The translations under genes and the position numbers were made by a program. DNA of 12,348 nt from an uncultured Clostridium sp. (GTDB lineage Bacteria > Bacillota > Clostridia > Lachnospirales > Lachnospiraceae): positions 1 through 12,348 of the forward strand of contig CABQJA010000058.1 in NCBI GenBank assembly GCA_902464345.1, given 5' to 3'. Every line of letters starts with the position of its first letter. Position 1 is the stretch's first letter. Shown here in pieces: positions 6,272-12,348 of this stretch. Under the pieces are notes generated by a model that saw only the letters and a program-made list of their open reading frames with translations, had not been told where the DNA came from and did not search any database.

Positions 6272-7513
6272 TTATGCCTCCTGATATCTCTTAAACAGAA
6301 CACTTGCATTATGTCCGCCAAAACCTAAAGAATTAGACAGTGCCATTTCAACCTGAACATTTCGTCCCTCGTTCGGCACGATATCCAGATCACACTCCTC
6401 ATCCGGTACCTGATAATGAATAGTGGCCGGGATAAAGCCATCCTTCAATGCCAGGGTTGTGAAGATAGCTTCTACAGCACCGCTGGCGCCTAACAGATGT
6501 CCGGTCATGGACTTTGTAGAGCTTACCATTAACTTATATGCATGCTCACCAAAGGCTGCCTTGATCGCTTTGGTCTCTCCTGCATCATTCAGATGCGTGG
6601 AAGTACCATGTGCATTGATGTAACCAACCTCTTCCGGCTTTACACCGGCATCTTCCATTGCCAGCTGCATACATGCAGTTCCGCCTGCTCCGGTTGGATC
6701 CGGTGCGGTAATATGATATGCGTCACAGCTTGCACCGTAACCGATGATCTCACCATAAATCTTTGCTCCACGGGCCTTTGCATGCTCTAATTCCTCCAGG
6801 ATCAGGATTGCTGCGCCTTCGCCCATGACGAAGCCTGCACGTTCCTTATCAAATGGGATGGATGCACGATCAGTATCCTCTGTTGTATTCAGTGCCTTCA
6901 TAGAAGTGAATCCGCCGACACCCATATCACAGATACATGCCTCTGCACCACCGCAGAGCATTACATCCGAATATCCGTCACGGACATAATGGAAGCCTTC
7001 ACCGATTGCATTATTACCGGATGCACAGGCTGTTACCACACAGGTACATACACCCTTAAAGCCTGTCTCGATCGCAATCTGACCGGCTGCCATATTCGCG
7101 ATCGACATCGGAATAAAGAACGGTGAAATCTTCTCAAATCCACGGCTTAACCCTCTGTCATGCTCGCTTTCAATCGTCTTCAAACCACCGATCCCGGAAG
7201 AAACGATGGTACCGCAACGTAACGGATTCTCCTTGGTCATATCCAGTCCGCTGTCTGCAAATGCTTCCTTTGCAGCGATCATTGCAAACTGTGTATAACG
7301 GTCCATACGCTTAGCTTCTTTTTTATCCAAGTATTCATCCGGATTGTAGTCCTTTACTTCACCGGCAATCTTTACCTTAAACTCTGATGTATCGATCTGG
7401 GTGATCCGGTCAATTCCGCAGACACCTTTTTTCACATTCTCCCATGTATCCTGCGTATTATGTCCCAATGGATTAATGGTTCCCATTCCTGTGATTACAA
7501 CTCTTCTTTTCAT
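6272..7513 (-). CDS. fabF: Beta-ketoacyl-ACP synthase II
   Basis: It extends acyl-ACP by condensation with malonyl-ACP. The protein has 413 residues, the usual length for KAS II, with the Cys-His-His triad: C163 in TACASG, H302 in NAHGTSTHLND and H339 in SMTGHLLG, plus K334. The N-terminal RRVVITGMG and C-terminal NSLGFGGHNASV are also characteristic. The start at 7513 has an AAAGGG site upstream. It is 30 nt after fabG and ends one base before fabZ, so translation of fabZ may be coupled to it. With one FabF and no FabB in the window, it may do all elongation. Nothing is missing or truncated. Confidence 0.97.
   Translation of the reverse strand: MKRRVVITGMGTINPLGHNTQDTWENVKKGVCGIDRITQIDTSEFKVKIAGEVKDYNPDEYLDKKEAKRMDRYTQFAMIAAKEAFADSGLDMTKENPLRCGTIVSSGIGGLKTIESEHDRGLSRGFEKISPFFIPMSIANMAAGQIAIETGFKGVCTCVVTACASGNNAIGEGFHYVRDGYSDVMLCGGAEACICDMGVGGFTSMKALNTTEDTDRASIPFDKERAGFVMGEGAAILILEELEHAKARGAKIYGEIIGYGASCDAYHITAPDPTGAGGTACMQLAMEDAGVKPEEVGYINAHGTSTHLNDAGETKAIKAAFGEHAYKLMVSSTKSMTGHLLGASGAVEAIFTTLALKDGFIPATIHYQVPDEECDLDIVPNEGRNVQVEMALSNSLGFGGHNASVLFKRYQEA
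6277..6282 (-). promoter_or_regulatory. fabZ ribosome binding site inside fabF
   Basis: AGGAGG, consensus, lies within the last codons of fabF (Gln-Glu-Ala) six bases before the fabZ ATG at 6270. It fixes the fabZ start and implies translational coupling of the two genes. Confidence 0.8.
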
Positions 7514-7543
7514 GTATATTCCCTTTCCATACTATGATTTCTG

Positions 7544-8287
7544 TTACATTACCATACCGCCGTCTACATGCAGTACCTGTCCCGTTATATAGGAAGCCTG
7601 ATCGGATGCCAGGAATGCAACCGCATTCGCCACATCTTCCGGCTGACCCATTCTTGCCAGTGGGATTTCCTTTGCCATCTGTTCCTTCACTGCATCCGGC
7701 AATCCCTCTGTCATATCCGTGGTAATAAATCCGGGTGCAACGGCATTGGCTGTTACATTTCTGGAACCCAGTTCCTTTGCTAAAGACTTGGTCATACCGA
7801 TGATTCCTGCCTTGCTGGCTGCATAATTCACCTGTCCCGCATTTCCGGATACGCCAACCACACTGCTGATGTTGACAATCCGTCCATAACGCTTCCGCAT
7901 CATCAGCTTAGCTGCTGCGCGCATACAGTAAAAGGTACCTTTTAAGTTCGCATCAATGACCTGATCAAAATCCTCATCGGACATCCGGATCAACAGACCA
8001 TCTCTTGTAATACCGGCATTATTGACCAGAATCTCAACTGTACCGGTAACCTTCAATGCCTCTTCGAATAATCGGTCTACCTCTTCCTTCTTTGACACAT
8101 CTGCCTGAACGGCAACAGCCTGCACACCAAGCTCCTTACAAAGTGCGACGGTTTCCTCTGCCGCTGCTGCACCCTTCGCATAGCAGGTCACCACATTGGC
8201 ACCTTCCTTTGCTAATGCAACACAGATTGCCCGACCGATACCGCGGCTTCCGCCGGTCACGATCGCTGTCTTATTTTCTAACAACAT
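7544..8287 (-). CDS. fabG: 3-oxoacyl-ACP reductase
   Basis: It reduces 3-ketoacyl-ACP to (3R)-hydroxyacyl-ACP, using NADPH in typical members. The protein has 247 residues, a classical short-chain dehydrogenase. The Rossmann glycine motif TGGSRGIG is at 11-18 and NNAG at 89-92. The catalytic residues are N114, S142, Y155 and K159 (YAASK), and the C-terminus has TGQVLHVDGG. The ATG at 8287 follows a GAGGAGG site. It lies 20 nt after fabD and 30 nt before fabF in one transcription unit. Short-chain dehydrogenases are many, but the length, motif spacing and location fix this as the FAS II reductase. Confidence 0.97.
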   Translation of the reverse strand: MLLENKTAIVTGGSRGIGRAICVALAKEGANVVTCYAKGAAAAEETVALCKELGVQAVAVQADVSKKEEVDRLFEEALKVTGTVEILVNNAGITRDGLLIRMSDEDFDQVIDANLKGTFYCMRAAAKLMMRKRYGRIVNISSVVGVSGNAGQVNYAASKAGIIGMTKSLAKELGSRNVTANAVAPGFITTDMTEGLPDAVKEQMAKEIPLARMGQPEDVANAVAFLASDQASYITGQVLHVDGGMVM

Positions 8288-8307
8288 ATGTTTCCTCCTC
8301 TTTGGAT

Positions 8308-9249
8308 CTATGCCAGCTTTTCCAGTAAAGCATCCACATCTGCGACCTTCTCTACACTATAGCAGGTAATTTCCGGACAGGTCTTCTTTACGAACTTGGA
8401 CAATGCAGTACCCGGTCCGATCTCAACGATCGTATCAACGCCCTGCTCTGCCATATAACGGATAGAATCTTCAATATAAATACTGTGCTGTACCTGCTTC
8501 TCAAGCAATGCCGGAATGCTTTCTTCCTCTGTCTTGAAACGTCCCAGGGAGTTAAAGACAACCGGAATCTTCATATCTCCGAAAGACTCCTCCTTGAAGC
8601 GTTCTCTTAACTTATCACCGGCCGGCTTCATCAATGAAGTATGGAATGGTCCGCTGACTACCAACGGAATACATCTTCTTGCACCTGCCTCTGTCAGCAG
8701 CTCGATCGCACGGTCTACCGGTGCAACATCACCGGAAATAACAATCTGTCCCGGACAGTTATAGTTGGTAGGCTCTACAACATTGCATGCCTCATCCTTA
8801 AACTCCTCATGTGCCTGTGCACAGCATGCTTCTACCTTCTCACGGTCCAGATTAATGACTGCTGCCATCTTACATGCACGGTCAACGACCGCCTCAGCCA
8901 TAGACTGTCCACGGAATGCAACCAGAGAAATCACCTGCTGCTCATCAAACACACCTGCCGCATATAATGCAGAATATTCACCAAGGCTTAAGCCTGCTGC
9001 CATTTCCGGAACAATTCCCTTGTTCTCCAGGATCTTAGTTACTCCAACCGCAAATGCCACCATACATGGCTGTGTATATTTTGTTGTATTCAGCATCTCT
9101 GCCGGTCCGTTAAAACAACAGTCCTTCACATCAAATCCAACATCCGTATGATCCATTACTTCCCGGAATTCCGGATATGCCTCGTAGAAATCCTTACCCA
9201 TTCCCACATACTGGCTGCCCTGTCCGGCATACATAAATGCTAACTTCAT
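8308..9249 (-). CDS. fabD: Malonyl-CoA:ACP transacylase
   Basis: It transfers the malonyl group from CoA to ACP, supplying the two-carbon donor. The protein has 313 residues with the GQGSQ motif (9-13), catalytic S88 in GLSLGEYSA, R113 and catalytic H203 in GPFHTSLM. The residue before the active serine is Leu rather than the His of GHSLGE; I recall this variant in Clostridia FabD proteins and do not read it as inactivation. The ATG at 9249 follows a GGAGG ribosome site. It is 30 nt after fabK and 20 nt before fabG. Confidence 0.97.
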   Translation of the reverse strand: MKLAFMYAGQGSQYVGMGKDFYEAYPEFREVMDHTDVGFDVKDCCFNGPAEMLNTTKYTQPCMVAFAVGVTKILENKGIVPEMAAGLSLGEYSALYAAGVFDEQQVISLVAFRGQSMAEAVVDRACKMAAVINLDREKVEACCAQAHEEFKDEACNVVEPTNYNCPGQIVISGDVAPVDRAIELLTEAGARRCIPLVVSGPFHTSLMKPAGDKLRERFKEESFGDMKIPVVFNSLGRFKTEEESIPALLEKQVQHSIYIEDSIRYMAEQGVDTIVEIGPGTALSKFVKKTCPEITCYSVEKVADVDALLEKLA

Positions 9250-9279
9250 TCCATATCCTCCAATCTGATATCTTTCTTA

Positions 9280-10215
9280 TTAAAGCTGTAAGCTCTGCAG
9301 TTCCTTTAATTCCTTCTTTGCGTCCTCATACAGATTCTCAAGAATCACTGACAGAGGCTGAATCTCCTTTAACTGTCCGCAAACCTGTCCTGCCATAACC
9401 GAACCGGTCTTCACATCACCGTCTAATACGGCACGGCGCAGACCGCCTAATGTAAACTGCTCTAATTCTTCTCTGGTACCGCCGCTTCGTTCTACCTTTA
9501 TGTACTCTCTTGCCATATCATTCTTCAGGATACGGACCGGAGCATCCAGAGACCGTCCGGTTACTGTGGTACTGTTGTCTCTTGCCTTGATCAGCGCCAG
9601 CTTGTAATTCTCATGAATTGGGCATTCCTCGCTGACTAACAGGCAGGTTCCGATCTGAACGCCGATCGCACCCAGAGCCATAGCTGCCACAAACTGCTTT
9701 CCGGTTGCAATACCGCCTGCTGCGATAACCGGAATGGATACCTTCTCGATTACCTGCGGCACCAGTGTCATAGTCGTCATATCGCCAACGTGTCCACCGC
9801 TTTCTCCGCCTTCTGCGATCACGGCATCCGCACCCTGCTGCTCTACCTTCCGAGCCAGTGCGGTGCTTGCTACAACCGGGATTACCTTACTGCCGTTTTC
9901 CTTCCACATGCCCATATATTTACCGGGCATACCGGCACCCGTTGTAATGATTCCGATCTTCTCATCTGCCAGAAGCTGTGCGATATTATCCACATCCGGA
10001 TTCATCAGCATCAGATTTACACCAAATGGCTTATCCGTTAACTTCCGACACTCTGCGATCTCTTTCTCCAGAGCTTCTGCATTCATACCACCGGAAGCGA
10101 TCAGGCCCAATGCTCCTGCATTGGATACCTGTGCTGCGAATTTACCGGTTGCAATATTGGCCATACCGCCCTGAATGATCGGGTATTTGATTCCTAACAT
10201 TTCATTTAATAGCAT
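9280..10215 (-). CDS. fabK: Enoyl-ACP reductase II (FMN-dependent)
   Basis: It performs the last reduction of the elongation cycle, trans-2-enoyl-ACP to acyl-ACP. The protein has 311 residues and a TIM-barrel fold of the nitronate monooxygenase/FabK type. It starts with the family motif YPIIQGGMA (11-19). EGGESGGHVG (135-144) holds the proposed catalytic His (H142), followed by IAAGGIATG (164-172) and the flavin phosphate region GVQIGT (185-190). Members of the nitronate monooxygenase family look alike, but the position between accA and fabD inside a fab operon settles FabK. FabK enzymes are known to be insensitive to triclosan, unlike FabI. The ATG shares one base with the accA stop codon (TAATG), and a GGAG lies in the last accA codons. 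Confidence 0.95.
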   Translation of the reverse strand: MLLNEMLGIKYPIIQGGMANIATGKFAAQVSNAGALGLIASGGMNAEALEKEIAECRKLTDKPFGVNLMLMNPDVDNIAQLLADEKIGIITTGAGMPGKYMGMWKENGSKVIPVVASTALARKVEQQGADAVIAEGGESGGHVGDMTTMTLVPQVIEKVSIPVIAAGGIATGKQFVAAMALGAIGVQIGTCLLVSEECPIHENYKLALIKARDNSTTVTGRSLDAPVRILKNDMAREYIKVERSGGTREELEQFTLGGLRRAVLDGDVKTGSVMAGQVCGQLKEIQPLSVILENLYEDAKKELKELQSLQL

Positions 10216-11177
10216 TATGCATTCTCCTTCTTTGCTGCATCAATAATCGCAGCATCCATATACCGGAACTTGTCATACCGGTTCTTTGCCAGCTCATTCG
10301 GAGACATCTTCTTATATCTGGCCAGTTCCAGATTCAATACTGCATCTATCTCCCGATATACCTTGTTCGGATTCTGCTGAATACCGCCCAATGGCTCCTT
10401 AATGATTCCGTCAATAACATTATAATGCTTCAGATCCTGTGCCGTCAGCTTCATCAGATCGCAGGCCTCCGCACTTCTGTTGGAATCCTTCCATAAAATA
10501 GAAGCAAAGCCTTCCGGTGACAGTACGGAATATACGGCATTTTCCAGCATATAAACACTGTTTGCAACACCGATTGCCAGTGCACCGCCACTGCTTCCCT
10601 CACCGGTTACGATCGCAATGATCGGTACCTTCAGGGAACTCATTTCAGCCAGGTTCCTTGCAATGGCATTCGCCTGTCCATGCTCCTCTGCCTCCAGTCC
10701 AGGATATGCACCCGGTGTATCGATAAATGTAATTACCGGACGTCCGAACTTCTCTGCCTGTTTCATCAGACGCAGTGCCTTCCGGTATCCTTCCGGCTCC
10801 GGCATTCCGAAGTTAAACTCCATATTCTCATTAATATTTCTACCCTTCCGGTGACCCAGAACCGTAACCGGCATACCATGGAACATTGCGATTCCACCAA
10901 GGATACTCTTATCCTCCTTGCTCAGGAAATCGCCCCGCTGTACAAAGAAATCATCAAACAGAGCATTGATATAATCATCTACCTTCGGACGCTTAATGCT
11001 TCTTGCCAGATATACCTTATCTGCAGGTGTGAGATTATCACACTGATGAAGGAGCTTGCGCTTCTCATTCTTTAATTCTTTTACACGTACATCCGCTGCA
11101 TAATCATCTGTCTTTGCAGATAATTCTTCTATCTCGGTATCGATTGCACGGATGCGCTCATCTATCTCTCGAATCAT
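10215..11177 (-). CDS. accA: Acetyl-CoA carboxylase carboxyltransferase, alpha subunit
   Basis: With AccD it forms the carboxyltransferase that moves carboxyl from biotin on AccB to acetyl-CoA, making malonyl-CoA. The protein has 320 residues, the normal length. The N-terminal 45 residues form a charged helix. The crotonase-like core carries TFIDTPGAYPG (150-160) and TGEGSSGGALAIG (191-203), the oxyanion-hole glycine motif. Its ATG overlaps the accD stop as ATGA and its stop overlaps the fabK start, so the order accD-accA-fabK is tightly coupled, giving matched subunit levels. The accB and accC partners needed for the full enzyme are not in this window. Confidence 0.97.
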   Translation of the reverse strand: MIREIDERIRAIDTEIEELSAKTDDYAADVRVKELKNEKRKLLHQCDNLTPADKVYLARSIKRPKVDDYINALFDDFFVQRGDFLSKEDKSILGGIAMFHGMPVTVLGHRKGRNINENMEFNFGMPEPEGYRKALRLMKQAEKFGRPVITFIDTPGAYPGLEAEEHGQANAIARNLAEMSSLKVPIIAIVTGEGSSGGALAIGVANSVYMLENAVYSVLSPEGFASILWKDSNRSAEACDLMKLTAQDLKHYNVIDGIIKEPLGGIQQNPNKVYREIDAVLNLELARYKKMSPNELAKNRYDKFRYMDAAIIDAAKKENA

Positions 11178-12106
11178 AATGACGGCCTCCTCTTTCTCTC
11201 ATGCAGACGCAGAATCTGTCCAACAACCTCCCGCATCTCACCTCGCGGAACGATCTGATCCACAAATCCATGGCTCTCCAGATACTCTGCCCGCTGGAAT
11301 CCTGCCGGCAGCTTCTGTCCGATAGTCTGCTCAATAACACGCGGACCCGCAAAGCCGATCAGAGCTCCCGGCTCTGCCAGAGTAATATCACCCAATGTTG
11401 CAAAGCTTGCACTGACACCGCCGGTAGTCGGATGCGTCAGACACACGACATAAAGTCCACCATGCTCATTGAACCGTTGTACGGCCGCACTTGTCTTAGC
11501 CATCTGCATCAGGGACAGGATGCCTTCCTGCATTCTGGCACCGCCGCTGGCTGTAAACATAACCACCGGCAATTTATTCTTATCTGCCACTTCAAAAGCA
11601 TAGGTGATCTTCTCGCCGACTGCAATTCCCATACTGCCCATCAGGAACTCACTTCCCATAACCGCGATCATTGCCTTCTGGCCCTGCACCTCACCGACAC
11701 CGATCAGGACACCTTCATCCAAGCCGGTCTTTTCCTGCAGCTTTGTAATCTTCTCTTCATAATCCGGATAATCCAGTGGATTTACAAACGGAACCTTATG
11801 TTTTAATTTCCGGAAGGTTCCCGGATCCACCATACTTCTCATTCTCCGTGCTGCTGAGATTTTATTGTGTGCACCACATTCCGGGCAGACGAACAGATTC
11901 TTCTTCATAAGATCTGCCTGAATCTCTGCCTTACAGGATGAACAGGTCACTATTCCCGGCACATTATCCTCCTGCTTCTCAGCCTTCTCGCGTACTGCAA
12001 CCGGTTCAAAATCATCACTCATTGCAGCTTCTTTTTCTTTATCAGAACCTCTTAGGACTGTCGCATATCGCGCGAGTCCTGCTTTTGTCTTACCTAACAG
12101 ACCCAT
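11174..12106 (-). CDS. accD: Acetyl-CoA carboxylase carboxyltransferase, beta subunit
   Basis: The partner of AccA in the carboxyltransferase, binding acetyl-CoA. The protein has 310 residues. A four-cysteine zinc finger uses C55, C58, C74 and C77 (CSSC and CPEC). The catalytic region has FLMGSMG, SGGARMQEG and the C-terminal GFAGPRVIEQT. About 50 charged residues precede the zinc finger, longer than in E. coli AccD. An in-frame ATG at 12022 could be an alternative start, but only the ATG at 12106 has a clear GGAG site (9 nt upstream). It follows acpP after a 110-nt gap with a terminator-like hairpin, and its stop overlaps the accA start. Confidence 0.96.
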   Translation of the reverse strand: MGLLGKTKAGLARYATVLRGSDKEKEAAMSDDFEPVAVREKAEKQEDNVPGIVTCSSCKAEIQADLMKKNLFVCPECGAHNKISAARRMRSMVDPGTFRKLKHKVPFVNPLDYPDYEEKITKLQEKTGLDEGVLIGVGEVQGQKAMIAVMGSEFLMGSMGIAVGEKITYAFEVADKNKLPVVMFTASGGARMQEGILSLMQMAKTSAAVQRFNEHGGLYVVCLTHPTTGGVSASFATLGDITLAEPGALIGFAGPRVIEQTIGQKLPAGFQRAEYLESHGFVDQIVPRGEMREVVGQILRLHERKRRPSL

Positions 12107-12144
12107 TTTTCATCACTCCAATTCTCAAATAGCAGAAATAGAAA

Positions 12145-12192
12145 CAGGAATATACAAATCAGAGACTTATGTAAGTGATTTATATATTCCTG
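12145..12192 (-). terminator. Terminator-like hairpin between acpP and accD
   Basis: The RNA would form a 17-bp stem with one U-G wobble: outer 10 bp (12145-12154 with 12183-12192, CAGGAATATA type), the wobble at 12155/12182, and inner 6 bp (12156-12161 with 12176-12181), with a 14-nt loop. It is followed on the minus strand by TTTCTATTTCTG, a moderately T-rich tail. It sits 24 nt past the acpP stop. Partial termination here would give more acpP message than downstream messages; stabilising the acpP 3' end is another possibility. Confidence 0.65.
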
Positions 12193-12216
12193 CCTTCCTC
12201 CGCTATACTACTACGA

Positions 12217-12348
12217 TTACTCCTGATGAGCGTTTACGTAGTCTACTAAATCCTTAACTGTCTTCATCTTAGGAAGATCTTCATCTGCAATTGCAACACC
12301 TGTCTCGGTCTCAATAGCCATACCGAGCTCTACTGCATCCAGGGAATC
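12217..12348 (-). CDS. acpP: Acyl carrier protein, C-terminal part (partial)
   Basis: The last 43 codons of an acyl carrier protein; the 5' part lies outside the window. The first visible residues are DSLDAVEL, the 4'-phosphopantetheine attachment motif, with the modified serine as the second visible residue. It continues through the helix II region (GMAIETETGV), ADEDLP and VKDLVDYV, typical of helix III/IV. ACP carries the growing chain through all FAS II enzymes encoded downstream. Its stop (12217-12219) is followed by a hairpin, which could set ACP above the rest in expression. Position before accD is not where ACP sits in the commonest Firmicutes order, where fabK or fabD follows it directly. 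Confidence 0.95.
   Translation of the reverse strand, partial: DSLDAVELGMAIETETGVAIADEDLPKMKTVKDLVDYVNAHQE

Noticed and set aside
6271..6321. Longer fabZ frame starting inside fabF
   Set aside because: The consensus AGGAGG and the normal FabZ N-terminus both point to the ATG at 6270.
12107..12216. FapR or FabT operator in the acpP-accD gap
   Set aside because: No matching palindrome is present; the only dyad is the long hairpin, better explained as an RNA structure.

Overview
The window reads as chromosomal DNA of a low-to-moderate GC Clostridia member, most likely Lachnospiraceae. The grounds are the FabK-type enoyl reductase, the split AccA/AccD carboxyltransferase, the MarR-type (FabT-like) regulator inside the fatty-acid cluster, the type of seryl-tRNA synthetase, and the DUF4190 and EAL protein styles. 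This taxonomic placement is inference from protein character, not a database match. Every gene I can support lies on the minus strand, so transcription runs from high to low coordinates.

Right to left, positions 12348-5346 hold a type II fatty acid synthesis (FAS II) operon: acpP (5' end outside the window), an intrinsic-terminator-like hairpin, accD, accA, fabK, fabD, fabG, fabF, fabZ and a MarR/FabT-like regulator. From accD to the regulator the genes overlap or lie within about 30 nt, so they are probably one transcript. AccA and AccD supply the carboxyltransferase half of acetyl-CoA carboxylase. FabD loads malonyl onto ACP, FabF elongates, FabG reduces, FabZ dehydrates and FabK reduces the enoyl group. 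accB and accC are not in the window. A perfect 13-bp-stem hairpin after the regulator ends this unit. fabH, the initiating condensing enzyme, follows after a 263-nt gap and so probably has its own promoter.

Positions 4098-2636 hold serS, possibly co-transcribed with fabH but with a candidate promoter of its own, and a strong terminator. Positions 2574-874 encode a cytosolic PAS-like/degenerate GGDEF/EAL protein, probably a cyclic-di-GMP phosphodiesterase. Positions 867-284 hold a small DUF4190 membrane protein with a near-consensus promoter, a 14-bp perfect palindrome in its leader, and a terminator hairpin.

The left edge (1-273) is the only non-ordinary region. It holds almost two copies of a 144-nt tandem repeat, 126 of 129 comparable bases identical, with two inverted repeats per unit and one plus-strand frame open through both copies. 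The array continues beyond the window edge. I could not recognise it as a known element. I see no mobile element, CRISPR array, rRNA or tRNA. Apart from the repeat, this is core metabolism with some unusual operon architecture.
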